Under the pieces are notes generated by a model. That model saw only the letters and a program-made list of their open reading frames with translations. It was not told the DNA's origin and made no database searches. Shown here piece after piece: positions 1 to 12,150 of a DNA stretch of 64,000 nt. This DNA comes from Inia geoffrensis. Its lineage: Eukaryota > Chordata > Mammalia > Artiodactyla > Iniidae. The DNA is taken from assembly GCA_036417435.1 (NCBI GenBank), contig CM070918.1, forward strand, positions 32,681,523 through 32,745,522, given 5' to 3'. Position 1 is the stretch's first letter, and every line of letters starts with the position of its first letter. A program made the translations under genes and the position numbers.

Positions 1-45
1 GCCATATTGAACTGTGGTTTATATTCCCTCATCCCCATATGCACA

Positions 46-80
46 TACGCACGCACACGCACACACACACACACACACAG
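46..80. repeat. (CA)n microsatellite
   Basis: Nearly perfect CA dinucleotide run with a few CG interruptions in its first part. Confidence 0.95.
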
Positions 81-130
81 ATGCAATTAGAATAGAACCA
101 ACAAACTTCTGGTACACATTGATCCCCAAA

Positions 131-497
131 GTTTTTTTAAAAGAAAATTTATGTATGTATGTATTTATTTATTTATGGTTGCGTTGGGTCTTTGTTGCTG
201 TGTTCGTGCTTTCTCTAGTTGCGGCAGGCAGGGTCTACTCTTCATTGTGGTGTGTGGGCTTTTCATTGCAGTGGCTTCTCTTGTTGCGGAGCATGGGCTC
301 TAAGTACGTGGGCTTCAGTAGTTGTGGCACGTGGGCTCAGTAGTTGCGGCTCGCAGGCGCTAGAGCGCAGGCTCAGTAGTTGTGGCGCACGGGCTTAGTT
401 GCTCTGCGTCATATGAGATCTTCCCAGACCAGGGACAGAACTGTGTCTCCTGTATTGGCAGGTGGATTCTTAACCACTGCGCCACCAGAGAAGTCCC
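131..497 (-). repeat. Long-form CHR-type tRNA-derived SINE
   Basis: Read on the minus strand it starts with the tRNA-like head (GGGACTTC..TGGTGGCGCAGTGGTT), has a B-box-like region, then several GTTGTGG/GGGCTCAGTAG-type repeats, and ends in an A-rich tail seen as TTTATTTATTTA. A CCCAAA-like short flanking duplication is possible. Confidence 0.85.
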
Positions 498-678
498 CCC
501 AAACTCTTTCGTAAGCCTTCCTTTCAATATGGAAAGATAAATTGCTGATTAAATCCTTCTCTTGCTGCCAAAAATTATAGCAGTTTATAATATGGCTTTC
601 TATCTGGAGGGGTGTGGTCTGGTGGAGATAGGTGGTGACAAACCTGATTTCTCAACTCTTAAAAACATTTTGTACTTT

Positions 679-956
679 TTTTTTTTAAACATCTTTATTG
701 GAGTATAATTGCTTTACAATGGTGTGTTAGTTTCTGCTTTATAACAAAGTGAATCAGGTATACATATACATATGTTCCTATATCTCTTCCCACTTGCATC
801 TCCCTCCCTATCCCACCCCTCTAGGTGGTCTCAAGCACCGAGCTGATCTCCCTGTGCTATGCAGCCGCTTCCCACTAAGCTATCTGTTTTACATTTGGTA
901 GTGTATATATGTCCATGTCACTCTCTCACTTCGTCCCAGCTTACCCTTCCCCCTCC
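679..956 (-). mobile_element. 5'-truncated L1 3' end
   Basis: Antisense copy of the cetartiodactyl L1 3' UTR (the AATTGCTTTACAATGGTGTG block) with its poly-A seen as poly-T. It is flanked by a perfect 15-bp target-site duplication, AACATTTTGTACTTT, at 664-678 and 957-971. Confidence 0.93.
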
Positions 957-1300
957 AACATTTTGTACTTTAAAAATGATGATTTTTAAAAGATACAAAA
1001 GAGTTGTTATCTATACTAAGAATCAAAGGTGTTTCTTAATTTTGCCCTATCAATTTTATGCAAGGTCATTTACTACTAGTTCTCTATGGACTTCTCAGAG
1101 TGAGCTTTTAATAAATTACACTTTATCATAATGCTCCAAGAAAGGTAAATACAAGGCAGCTTCTGAGAATTTTATAGGAATATGAATGGTTTAATATCCA
1201 CAATTTCTTAGAATATAGCTTGTGAAATGCTGGTCTTTGTATTTCAGTTGTTATGCATTTACTCATGCTTAGCTCACTCCCCTGAATATCTTCTCATTAT

Positions 1301-1508
1301 TATTATTATTATTTTTTTGGTATGCGGGCCTCTCACTGCTGTGGCCTCTCCCGTTGCGGAGCACAGGCTCCGGACGCGCAGGCCCAGTGGCCATGGCTCA
1401 CGGGCCCAGCCGCTCCGCGGCATGTGGGATCCTCCTGGACCAGGGCACGAACCCACGTCCCCTGCATCAGCAGGCGGACTCTCAACCACTGCGCCACCAG
1501 GGTAGCCC
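1301..1508 (-). repeat. Short GC-rich CHR-type SINE
   Basis: The minus strand carries the tRNA-like head and the GCCGCGGAGCGGCTGGGC block typical of the whale/dolphin form. TCTCATTAT at 1292-1300 and 1509-1517 is the target-site duplication. Confidence 0.92.
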
Positions 1509-1737
1509 TCTCATTATCTTTTCATTTAAAAATTAACTTATTCTTAGGCAACACAGATCAAGTCTCCTTTTCCTCTGTGGTCCATATTGATTTAGCTGTT
1601 CCCTCAAACAACTGATTATTTACTGTTCCCTTCCTTTTGTCATACATGAAATGTGGTATAGATATAGCTATGTAATCTCTGCAATAAAAGCAGAGATAAA
1701 TCTGCAATAAAAATATCAACTTTTTTTGTAGACAGCT

Positions 1738-1900
1738 TTTCTTTTTTTTTTGAATTTTAATATTTTTATACAGCAGGTTCTTATTAGTTATCTATTTTGT
1801 ACATATTAGTGTATATACATACATCATCAATCCCACTCTTCCAATTCATCCCACCATCATCACCCCCTCATATTTCTTATTTGTTCTCCGGAGAGTCTGT
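1738..1900 (-). mobile_element. L1 3' end fragment (older subfamily)
   Basis: Antisense 3' UTR fragment with the TATACAGCAGGTTCTTATTA block and a poly-T start. I could not see a clean duplication. Confidence 0.75.
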
Positions 1901-2114
1901 TGTTGAACATATTACCTGTATGTAATATGTTCTTAGCAAATATTTCTAAATTTGTTATCACCAGCCAATGGACTAGCATAAATTATAGAAATTAAGATAA
2001 TATAATTTAACTTTAGTTTGTAGTGACATAATTAAAACTAATAAAAGAAGAGGAATTGTTAAATAGATAAGTCAGGGTAAAATTTATCCTGTTACATTTA
2101 TGTTCACTAGGTAA

Positions 2115-2466
2115 GTACATTTTAAAATTGATTTTATTCAGACATAATTTTCATACGATAAAATATACCCATTGAGTGTAATTTGATGGTTTTTGACAAT
2201 GTATACCCTATATAATCATTATCACAATCAAAGTATAGAACATTTCCATAAGCCCCCAAATTTTCCTTTTTTCTTGTGTAGGCAGTTATCCTCTCATCCC
2301 GGGTCCCCAGGTAATCAGTGATCTACTTTCTGTCATTATAGATTAGTTTTGCTTGTTTTAGATTACCTATAAATGGAAACATATGGTATGTACTCTTTTG
2401 TGTCAGGCTTTTTTCATTCTACATGATATTTTTGGGATTTATCCATGTTATATCATGTATCAGTTT
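2115..2466 (-). mobile_element. Old L1 (L1M-type) 3' fragment
   Basis: Antisense L1 3' UTR sequence: TAAAATATACCCATTGAGTG, then the AATCAAAGTATAGAACATTT and TAGATTAGTTTTGCTTGTTT blocks. Confidence 0.65.
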
Positions 2467-3500
2467 TGTTTTTTAGATATAATTTAAGTACAGTAAAAAA
2501 TTACTCTTTTTAGTGCACAGTTCTGACAAGTATATGTAAGTACCACCACTAATCAAGATATAGAATGATTCTCTATCCCTTCAAAATTCCCTCATCTTCT
2601 TTTGTAGCAGCCCCTCCCCCAGCCACCAGCTGCTGGCAACCACTGATTTTTGCCCTTATATTTTTGTTGTGTGTTTTGAGAATGTGATATAAATGAAATC
2701 ATACAGTCGGTAGCCTTTTGAGTCTGGCTTTATTTACTCAGCACAATGCATATGTGATTCATTTATGTTGTTGGGTGAGTCAGTAGTTTGCTCCTTTCTA
2801 TGGCTGACTAGCATTCTACTTTATGAGTACACCACAATTGGCCATTTTACCTATTGATAGACATTTGGGTTGTTTCTTGTTTTGGCCTTTTTTTTTTTTG
2901 CGGTACGCGGGCCTCTCACTGTTGTGGCCTCTCCCGTTGCGGAGCACAGGCTCCGGACGCGCAGGCTCAGCGGCCATGGCTCACGGGCCCAGCCGCTCCG
3001 CGGCATGTGGGTTCTTCCCAGACCGGGGCACGAACCTGTGTCCCCCGCATCAGCAGGCGGACTCTCAACCACTGCGCCACCAGGGAAGCCCTTGGCTATT
3101 TTTAATAATGCTTCAGTGAACATTTAAGTTCAGTCTTTTTGTGTACATATGTTTTCATTTCTTTGGATACATACAAAAGTAATGAGGTTGCTGGGTCATA
3201 TGTTGAATGTATGTTTAACTTAATAAAAAACTGCCAAACTGTTTTCAAAAGTGAGGTTGCACCATTTTACAGTCCTACCATCAGTGTATGAGAGTTCCAG
3301 GTACTCCCTCTTCTTCAGTCTTTGGTATTGTTAGTCTTTTTAATTTTAGCCACTTGATTGGCTGTATACTATATCTCATTATAGTTTTAGTTTGTATTTT
3401 CCTAATGGATAATGATACTGTGCATCTTTTCATGGACTTGTTGTCCAAAAATACATATCTTCTTTTGTGAAGAGTAAATTGAAGTCTTTTGCACAGCCAG
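2467..3500 (-). mobile_element. Old L1 (L1M-type) fragment interrupted by a SINE
   Basis: Antisense L1 running from 3' UTR into the end of ORF2 (the GTTGCTGGGTCATATG and CCTACCATCAGTGTATGAGA blocks). The SINE at 2893-3091 splits it. Confidence 0.7.
2893..3091 (-). repeat. Short GC-rich CHR-type SINE inside an old L1
   Basis: Same family as the copy at 1301-1508 and very similar to it. The flanking duplication is imperfect (TTGGC near 2882 and 3092). Confidence 0.9.
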
Positions 3501-3548
3501 ATATGGAAGAGATCAATTTCTCTAATGTTGCTAAGACCTGGTAAAGAG

Positions 3549-3626
3549 GTGTGTGTGTGTGTGCGCATGTGTGTGTACGTGTGTGAGCGCGCGCGTGCAT
3601 GCATGTGCACATGTGTGTTTGTGTTG
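3549..3626. repeat. (TG)n microsatellite with CG interruptions
   Basis: Imperfect GT run containing GCGCGCG segments; a potential Z-DNA-forming purine/pyrimidine alternation. Confidence 0.9.
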
Positions 3627-3914
3627 TAAGACCCAGTCATTTATAGAAAGAAGTCTAACTAGGCAATTTTGTGGGATTAAGGAGGTCTAGCCACATATAA
3701 CACAGACTCCTGAAAGCAGATAAGTGAGAAAACAGCATCTAGAAATCTAGGAATAGGCAATGTTTAGAGATTTAGATAATTATCATAGCATAAGGCTTCA
3801 GGGACAGCTACTGGGATTAAGGGAAAGGGATATCAAGACATAAACCTAGATTTAGAATCTAATGGTATTAACTTCTTAATATGGGAATTGAGACCTAAAG
3901 AAAATTAATTGTTT

Positions 3915-4780
3915 TTTAAATTCAGGTTTATTGAGATATAACTTATATCTAGTAAAATTCACCTTTTTTGGTGTACATTTCTGTGAGTTTTGACAAACAT
4001 GTACATTGTATAAACACACTGCAATCAAGATAAAGAATTTTGCCATCACCCCAAAACACCCTCTGGTGCTTCCTTGTACTCAGCCTTTCTCTCAACCCCA
4101 GATCCTGGTAAACGGTGATTAATTTTCTTTCCTTATAGTTTTGCATTTTTGAGAATGTTGTATAAATGGAATCATATATCATGTTGCCTTATTAGTCTGG
4201 CTTCTTCCACTTAGCATAATGTATTTTTTGTTGCATGTATTAGTAGTGTGTTCCTTCATGTTACTGAGTAGTAGTCCATCATATGAACGAACCAAAGATT
4301 GTATATGTATTTATCAGATAAAGGACACTTGGATTGTTTCTGGGTTTTGGCATTTATGGATAAAAGCCTTTTTAAACATTTGTGTACCAGTGTTTATGTT
4401 ACCATATGTTTTCACTTCTCTTGGGTAAAGGTATCAGAGTGGGATTGCCAGGGGTCATATATTAAATGTATATTTAACTTTGTAAACTACCACCTGTTTT
4501 CCAAAATGGCAGTATCATTTTGCATTTCCATCAGTAGTGTATGAGTTTCAGTTTCTCAATATCCTCTCTTCCTCTTCCTACTTAGTATTGTTCATGTTTT
4601 TTTTTAACCATTCAAATAGATGTGTAGTGGTATCTCATGTGGTTTGAATTTGCATTTCCCTTATGTCTAATAATGTGAGCATCTTTTCTTGTGTTTATTT
4701 GCCATCCATTTATCATCTTCGGCAGTGTCTGCCAAAAATTTTGCCCATTTTTAAAATTGGAATAGTTGTTTTCATATTAT
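3915..4780 (-). mobile_element. Old L1 (L1M-type) 3' fragment
   Basis: A third antisense copy of the L1M 3' region, parallel to the 2467-3500 copy (TATAAATGGAATCATA, then CTTGGATTGTTTCTGGGTTT and GTGGGATTGCCAGGGGTCAT blocks). Confidence 0.7.
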
Positions 4781-4839
4781 GGAGTTCTGAGACTTCTTTA
4801 TATAAGGAACATTAATCTTTATCATACTAATATCATATT

Positions 4840-4935
4840 AATACTAATATTTATTGAGTGCTTATGTGTCAGATACGGTTCTAAGATCCTTTAGATACTA
4901 TGATTATCCTCGTTGCATAGATGATGCAACTGTAT
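4840..4935 (-). repeat. MIR fragment
   Basis: Antisense MIR blocks: TTTATTGAGTGCTTATGTGT, then GGTTCTAAGATCCTTT. Confidence 0.7.
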
Positions 4936-5066
4936 CAAACACTGGATAGGTTTTAGAGGTACAAATCAAATATGACCTTGACTTATAAATAACTAAAATA
5001 TGCTATGGCAAATATAGCAGTAGAATTACATGTTGTAAAAAGGAAGTGATATCTATACCGAGTTTG

Positions 5067-5424
5067 TTTTTTTATTAATTAATTAGTTGTTCGTTTATTT
5101 TTGGCTACACTGGGTCTTCATTGCTGCGCGCAAGCTTTCTCTGGTTGTGGCGAGCTGGGGCTACTCTTCTTTGCGGTACGTGGGCTTCTCATTGCAGTGG
5201 CTTCTCTTGTTGCGGAGCATGGGTTCTCGGCACGCGGGCTTCAGTAGTCGCAGCACATGGGCTCAGTAGTTGCAGCACGCAGGCTCTAGAGCACAGGCTC
5301 AGTAGTTGTAGCACACGGGCGTAGTTGCTCCATAGCATGTGAGATCTTCTTGGACCAGGGATTGAACCCGTGTCCCCTGCATTGGCAGGCGAATTCTTAA
5401 CCACTGTGCCACCAGGGAAGTCCC
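5067..5424 (-). repeat. Long-form CHR-type SINE
   Basis: Same structure as 131-497: tRNA-like head at the high-coordinate end, internal repeated GGGCTCAGTAGTTG motifs, and T-rich start. An imperfect duplication (TATACCGAGTTT / TACACTGAATTT) flanks it. Confidence 0.87.
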
Positions 5425-6034
5425 TACACTGAATTTTGAATAGACATTTGCTAGGCTACCTTTTAGAGAAAGGACACTCTAGACAACTAGAACAGTAAAT
5501 TCAAAGTTATTATAACTTGGTTTTTCAAACTGTTTCAGTGTTGCTAGAATATAAAGTAAAACAGATATTTTAAAATTGGAGATATAACTGGAAAGAGAGA
5601 AGATGATCATGTTATTCAGAAGCGTAACAACCTAAAATGAGTATAGACTTAAACATGCTATTTCTGTTTAAAATCTTCACATTTTGATTGTGGGTTTTAA
5701 AAAACTTCCTTTTCCTCTAGCTCCTACCTTCCCCTAATAATATTGGTTGAATTAACTCTCAGATGTCTTTCAGCATTTTGTAGATTTCTCTTCTTATTGA
5801 GGGAACATATAATATCATATTTCCCTTTTTTAAAATTATTTTTCTGGATGAAAAACATGAAATATCATGCTAACACAATAAAGAAAAATAATTTGTTTTT
5901 AGTGTCAAGACATCATTGCATTAGAGCAGATGGTTTTTTCCTTAAAATCTGGTTGTAATGAATTGTTTACTTAGATTAATGGTAATACAGTTAAATAATA
6001 GTCTTCAGTTTGAGGGTTATGTAATGTAACTTCT

Positions 6035-6330
6035 GTTAATGTAAGTTTTGTTGACGTAAAATATACATACAGAAAAGTACACAAATTATAAGTAGTTTGA
6101 TAAATTTTCACAGAGTAAACATCTATTTCACCAATCCAGATCAAGAAATAGAACATTATCACAATCCTAGAAATCTCCTTGGGCCTCCTACTAGTCCCTG
6201 CTTGCTCTCACCCTAAGGGTAATCACCATTTTGACTTTTACCCTCATAGATTAGTTTTACCTGTTATTGAACTTTATATGTATTTATGTTGAGTATGTAC
6301 CCAGGAGTGAAATTGTTCAATTGTAGGGTA
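6035..6330 (-). mobile_element. Old L1 (L1M-type) 3' fragment
   Basis: Antisense blocks such as GATCAAGAAATAGAACATTA and GGGTAATCACCATTTTGACT match L1M 3' sequence. Confidence 0.6.
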
Positions 6331-6354
6331 TGTGAATGTAGTGCCAAATTAACC

Positions 6355-6610
6355 ATATATTTGGTAGCTTAAAACAGCATCCATTTATTATCTCATAGTT
6401 TCCTTGGGTCAAGGGTCTAGGTACAGCTTAGCTGGATTCTCTGCTTGGGGTCTCATAAGACTGCATCCAGCAAGTCCTGTGGGGCTGTGATCTCATCAGA
6501 GACTCACAGCCCTCATCTAAGCTAATGGGATCATCAGCAGAATTCATTTCCTTGTAGCTGTAGAACTCATAGCAGCTCGTTTCTTCAAGGCCAGAAAGAG
6601 ACTGTCTCTG
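6355..6610. repeat. Probable ancient interspersed repeat, class not assigned
   Basis: The segment with AGCTTAAAACAGCATCCATT and GCTTAGCTGGATTCTCTGCT resembles a mammalian-wide repeat that I cannot name with confidence. Confidence 0.4.
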
Positions 6611-6639
6611 AGCTCAGGAAAGGCCTAAGCTTTCTTCTT

Positions 6640-6800
6640 TTTTTTTTAAATTAAACTTTTTTATTTTGAGATAATTGCAGATTTGTATGCAATTGTAAAA
6701 AATAGTACAGCTAGGTCTAGTGTATTCTTTACCCAGTTTCTTGTTATATGGATGTTTTCCTGTATACAGATTTTTTTTTTTTAAGATTTTGCATAGGAAC
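6640..6800 (-). mobile_element. Probable old L1 3' fragment
   Basis: Antisense pattern of TTTTATTTTGAGATAATTGC followed by an ACCCAGTTTCTTG block, as in L1M 3' ends. Confidence 0.5.
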
Positions 6801-7009
6801 ATTTAAGGAAGCAGTTTTCTCAGTCCAGATTTCCTACAGATAGGCCTTCAGTAGAATGGAATCATTGCAGTCTTAGTTTTATACATCTTACAAAAACTTG
6901 AAAATCTCTGCAGTTGGCTAACATTTGAAGATAGTTATTAGATCAAGATCTCTCATTTTCTCATTAACCTTTTTGTTTTCGTTGGAGAGTATTACTCAAG
7001 AGATAGCCA

Positions 7010-7475
7010 AACTGCAAAGCTAACACAGTCGTCCCAAGACTGCCCTCACTTCTGACACCAACTACAAATTCTGGAGGTTCCCAGAACCACCCTTAGTTTC
7101 AATAATAGGCTAGCAGAACTCACTGAAAACTACTATACTTGTGGTTACAGATTATTACAGAGGAGGTTACAGGTTACAATTAGCCAAAGAAGGGATGCAT
7201 AGGGCAGTCTCAGAGGGTTTCAACACAAAGCTCTCTCCTTGGAATCAGGTCCCAGCATTGATGCATGACAATATGCATGGGGTATTGTTAATCAGGGATG
7301 TCACTTGAGCTTCAGTGTCAGAATTTTTATTGGTGTTCCATTAATAGATGTAACTGATTGATTGATTGCCCAATGTGGTTGATCCCATCCTCCAGATTGA
7401 CTAATACCAGGTGGCTCAAAGCCCTCCAACCCTAAATAAGAGTCTGGATTGAACTCTCCTATGAAATGACATGGA
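7010..7475. repeat. Probable ancient LTR-like repeat
   Basis: Contains GGTTACAGATTATTACAGAG and GCCAAAGAAGGGATGCATAG, which I associate with an old mammalian ERVL/MaLR-type LTR. No open reading frame or intact ends are visible. Confidence 0.4.
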
Positions 7476-7989
7476 AGTATTCATTAACCTCTTAGAACGG
7501 TGTTTTTCAAAGTTTTTGTCTGGGACCCAGCATAGACATGTTTTTAAATGTTTATGAATGTATATATGTAGGGGCGTGTATGTATTAAGATGTAACCAGT
7601 GCTTCTCAAAACACTAGTCTACTTCATTTATAAAGAATGTTAATGGCTATCCACTGAACTGCTGGCTTGTAATGAGATTTTAGTTCATAGTTAAAAAACA
7701 CTGACCTAGAAAATCAGACCATCGAGAATAGTGATGGCTCATTACTAGAAGGAACCAGCTTAAAAACTGTAGGACCTGAACAGATAAGATCTGAAGAGGA
7801 ATTGAGGTGCACTTCCATGGAGTAGTCTCCAGATGTATAGACTGGGAAGTATAGTGTAGTTGGTGCTAATGTTATCCAGTACGGAAACTTCTTATTAAGA
7901 TATAAAAACCAGTATGTTGGTCTTTGTGCATTGTTGCTTATCTCTCTAGGCTGCTGAGAATAATTTGATTCATCTCTCCTCACATCTTT

Positions 7990-8310
7990 ACATTGCTAGT
8001 TCTTTCTTTTCATGCAGATTTCAGTGTAAGTGGCCTCCTCAGTTAGACTTTCCTTGAGTCCCTTTTAAAATAGTCACCCTATCACTTTTAATCACATCAT
8101 CCTATTTTCATTCTTTGCATAGCCATTACCCTTACCTGATGGGTTTGGGTTTTTTTTTTTTCCTTTTTGTTTATCTCCTTCTCTAAAATGTTAGCTCCAT
8201 TAAAGCAGGGACTTTGTCTTGTTTACTGTTTTATTCCCAGTACTTATAACAATCTGTCTGGCAGGTAGTGTGTACTCAAATAATACATCTTGAATGAGTG
8301 ATCTAGTTTG
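7990..8310 (+). repeat. L2 LINE 3' fragment
   Basis: Sense L2 3' end: GCCTCCTCAGTTAGACTTTC, then AGCAGGGACTTTGTCTTGTT and the terminal CTTGAATGAGTG. Confidence 0.75.
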
Positions 8311-8546
8311 TATTCCTCTTAAACCCAAAACAGAATACATTTCTCTTGGTGAGACTAGAGTATACCGTAATTATCACCTCCCTTGTTCCTTATACCACAT
8401 TTCTGTTTGTGCAATGTAAGATTGCATTTGTTTTTTGGCAAGCTCATTACACCATACACTCATTTAGTTTACAGTGAGCTAAAATTCCCTGGTATTTTTC
8501 ACATGAGCTGCTGTTAAGACATGTACTTTTTTTTTAAGTAGGTAGG

Positions 8547-8575
8547 AGTGTGTGTGTGTGTGTGTGTGTGTGTGT
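8547..8575. repeat. (TG)n microsatellite
   Basis: Uninterrupted TG run of about 13 units. Confidence 0.95.
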
Positions 8576-9199
8576 CCACGCCTGCACACAAGAATACCCA
8601 TTTATAGATTCAGCCTCATAAGATTTTTTTTTTTAATCAGCATTTTTGTGTATGATCTAAGAGGGACGCTAATTAAGAACTAATGGTAGGGTTGCTGAAG
8701 AGATTTTAAGCTCAAGTGAAAGGCTAGTAGGAACCCAGAAGATTGACCAGATGGCACCAGTTCACAAATTTAAACTGAAAATATTCATTTGTAGCGGTTT
8801 AGCACAAGCTGAGGAAGTAGATTCTGTTGTACAAATTTTGGAAGAGTTCAGTTGACATGCATAGGTTTGCCTCTTCCTATTCTTAAAAAGGATGTAGCAT
8901 GACTTCCCCCGGGTTCAGACCCACCATTGGAGTTACACCCTCCTTAACTCATTGTGGACTTCCCAGCACTATTGTTACAGGTCAGGCCCCTCTCATATTC
9001 TTCTTAAATCTGTCTTTTGTATTCTACTTTTTGAAATCTGTAAGGCTGCACCCAGTATTTTTAGATACACTACATTTGTTGTTAGAATCATTTCTTATTG
9101 AATTGTTGGAATTTTATTTTTGAGTCCTGACTTGTTGAACTATATTTCCTTAGTTTATTGATCTGTCTGTGCTTTTGTAAGTTTCAGGCCATATGATGA

Positions 9200-9415
9200 T
9201 ACTTTTTTTTCTTTAACTTCAAAAGGCATACATTTATTGACACACAACTACTATGCCTAGACCTGTCATGGACACCAAAAGGTCATGTTTAGTTTTTTCA
9301 TGTAATTCCCATCATTTTTACTTCCACAAATAACTTTTTTTCTTATGGTCAGAGTTACATCCAGAGATGCAGTGTCTCTCATTACTTCCTTTGCATTCTG
9401 CAAGATGAAATTTTA
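9200..9415 (-). pseudogene. Candidate 5'-truncated processed retrocopy (3' end of an unknown mRNA)
   Basis: On the minus strand the segment ends with AATAAA about 20 bases before a short poly-A (seen as poly-T at 9203-9210). It is flanked by a 9-bp direct repeat, ATATGATGA (9191-9199 and 9416-9424). The minus strand holds an open stretch of roughly 50 codons ending in TGA shortly before the AATAAA. These are marks of L1-driven retrocopying. I do not recognise the parent gene, and an unknown SINE or a chance match remains possible. Confidence 0.4.
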
Positions 9416-10569
9416 ATATGATGAAATTAAGTATATTTTGTGATTTCTAAAACGCTTTTGACTTTGTATATATAGCTACTTTTCAGTATTTTTCTTTTGC
9501 CTAAAACTGTAAATCAAGTTCAAATACCTTATTTTAAATTTTTTCCTTATTGAAAATGTATTTATGTTAGCCTTCCCTTAACGTCATTTTAATTTGTTAA
9601 TAATTACTTGAGTGTTCAAATAGTTTTTTATATATAATCTCAGAATTCTGAAAATTAAAATTGATTTTTCATAATGCATTGTATACAAAAAACCAGTGTC
9701 TTTCAACAGAACCAACTCTCAATCTCCCCTTTAAAAGACTTGAAAGAGGTTTTTTCCTTTGTATTTGTTTTATTAATACTTTTGGAAACATTGCCAAAAG
9801 AATTTAGAATATGATGGTTAGCGTTGTCCACCAAATTGTGCAACTGTTTGATTAATTTGCTTACACTGTTGCCCTTCTACTTTATCAGGTCTTCTCAAGA
9901 CTTTAAGAGTGTATTTCACCTGTTGGTTTTGTCACACTGTCACTGCCACACTCCAGTCTCTCTCTGTTAATCTGGAGTAAATGGATAATAGCAACTCTTT
10001 CATCTGCAGTTAGGAATAATTAATATTTGATTAATTTTAATAATTTGATTAATAGGAATATTGTGAAGTCAAATTTAAAAATACACCAGAAATTGTGAAA
10101 ACTTTTGTGAAGGAAAATGGTTTTTGAATTAACATATTCAAGAAGTCTTTAAAACATTTTTTTTCCCCTAAGAAGCATTTTAGAAAAGGTGCTATGGGAA
10201 GTTCATATTATTTACCAAAGTGATATTTATATACAATATTTTAATTTTTTATTGGTGGTGTGATAATTTTGAATTGTTATATGGAAAATGCTTTAAATTT
10301 TCTACTTGTGATAAAACTCACTCTCTAGCTTTTCTTTCTCATATATTCAAGCAGTCTACTGACTTTTCTATAGCCAATAAACATACTCAAGTTTCTAATT
10401 CCACGGTAGCCTTCCATTTTCCCTTCATTTATTTAGGAAAAGTGTTTAACACTGTATCTACTTCCTTTCTTCCCATTTACTTCTTAATCTACTATAATAT
10501 GGCTTCCGGCTCAACCACTCCGTTAAACTATTCTTACCATGAACCTGGAATATCTTACAGTGCCAGAAA

Positions 10570-11026
10570 GTAAGGAAGTGTTCAAAATATGATGGTGGTA
10601 AACAAGGTTCAGGAAACAACTTGAAGGAGCTCTATATGGTGAAAGCTGGGACAATTTGAATAACACATAAATCATAGTATCAGATTATAACCCATAGAAT
10701 AAAATAAATACCTGTGAGTCTATACCAGTATCAATAATTGAATGAATAAATGAATGACTGAAATAAATAAGGAGAAGAAGCAACTTTTGTTTATAGTAGA
10801 ATTCCCGTAGAAAATGTGGAAGGAATGATGGAAATAAAAAATTTCCATTAGGTGAATAACCAAATAATAATTGTTATAGGCAGGAACCATCAATGCATAC
10901 TAAAATTACTAGGCAAATATATATGAGAACAAGATATTTGCATAGTCTGATAAGATACTTGTTAATTATAAAAGGAGAAATTTATAGCAGAGAGTAATGG
11001 CAGACATTACTCCAACCAAGAGATCA
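10570..11026. repeat. Probable ancient interspersed repeat, class not assigned
   Basis: The text around CCTGTGAGTCTATACCAGTA and GACAAGATATTTGCATAG-like blocks looks like an old repeat consensus that I recall only loosely. Confidence 0.35.
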
Positions 11027-11040
11027 AAGATAACAGTACC

Positions 11041-11366
11041 GGCTTCCCTGGTGGCACAGTGGTTAAGAATCCGCCTTCCAATGCAGGGGACATGGGTTTG
11101 AGCCCTGGTCTGGGAAGATCCCACATGCCACGGAGCAACGAAGCCCGTGCACCACAACTACTGATCCTGCGCTCTAGAGCCCGCGAGCCACAACTACTGA
11201 AGTCTGCGGGCCTAGAGTCGGTGCTCTGCAACAAGAGAAGCCACCGCAGTGAGAAGCCTGCACACCAAACAAAGAGCAGCCCCCACTCGATGCAACTAGA
11301 GAAAGTCCGTGCACAGCAGCGAAGACCCAACACAGCCAAAAATAAAAAATAAAATAAATTTTTTTC
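11041..11366 (+). repeat. Long-form CHR-type SINE, sense strand
   Basis: Begins GGCTTCCCTGGTGGCACAGT, has a B-box-like GGTTTGAGCCC, and ends in an A-rich tail. A perfect 14-bp duplication, AAGATAACAGTACC, lies at 11027-11040 and 11367-11380. It is one of only two SINEs here in the same direction as CHD9. Confidence 0.95.
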
Positions 11367-11467
11367 AAGATAACAGTACCAGTTATAAGACATACTGACA
11401 TCATTGTATCCCCTGATATGATGATGCACAGAGGTGGGCACAATATCACATTACAGCAATAACAATA

Positions 11468-11642
11468 GTACCTAGCACTTCTGAGTATTTGTATGCCAGA
11501 CACCATACTAAGCACTTTATAAGCATTATCTGTTAGGTCTCACAACAGCCCTAGAAGGTAGACACGATTATTATCTCCATTTTACAGATGATGAAACCCA
11601 GGGCTGGCTGAGTCCAAAGCCCTTTCCTTTAATCACAACATT
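11468..11642 (-). repeat. MIR
   Basis: Antisense MIR core: ATGCCAGACACCATACTAAG, then CCATTTTACAGATGATGAAA. Confidence 0.88.
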
Positions 11643-11934
11643 ATGCTGAGAACAGCTTTTAGTATCATTAGTAATTTATGGACTGATGAATTCAGTATAT
11701 TTAATGTTGTCAGTAAGTAAGGAACTTCGTGAGATTTTGTGGTTTAATGTTTTTAAAATACACTTTTGTTTGGAAACAAAAGATGAAGTTTTGAAAATAC
11801 AGCATTGAGAAAGCAACACAAACTAAGATAAAATAGAAGGTTAAGTATTACTTGTTTTTATATCATATATGGCCTTTTTGTAAATAAAAAAGTTTCCACG
11901 AAGTATTTGGGTATTTTTATTGAAACCAGTTAGC

Positions 11935-12150
11935 AGCCCTAAATCTAAAAATCTGATCCTGTTACCTCTCTGTATGTAATCACTTATTGATTCCCCAATT
12001 CACTTTAGCATAAAGTCCAGATATTTTAGCATAACTTATAACACTTTTGATAATCTGACCCCCATTACCTTTCTGTCTTTATTGCTTATCATTCTTCCAC
12101 ATGAATCTAGTTTTCTTGTCATGCCAAATTACCTGTTATACCCAGAATAT
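11935..12150 (+). repeat. L2 LINE fragment
   Basis: Contains the L2 blocks AGCATAAAGTCCAGATATTT and GATAATCTGACCCCCATTAC. Confidence 0.7.

Noticed and set aside
131..497. Internal near-repeats resembling a CRISPR-like array (GGGCTCAGTAGTTG units)
   Set aside because: These are the internal repeats of the long SINE form, irregular in spacing and found in every copy.
11041..11130. tRNA-like sequence with A-box and B-box
   Set aside because: It is the head of a SINE, as at eleven other places; no complete cloverleaf tRNA gene.
11007..11441. 144-residue minus-strand open frame
   Set aside because: Antisense reading of the SINE at 11041-11366; the same peptide wording recurs at other SINEs.
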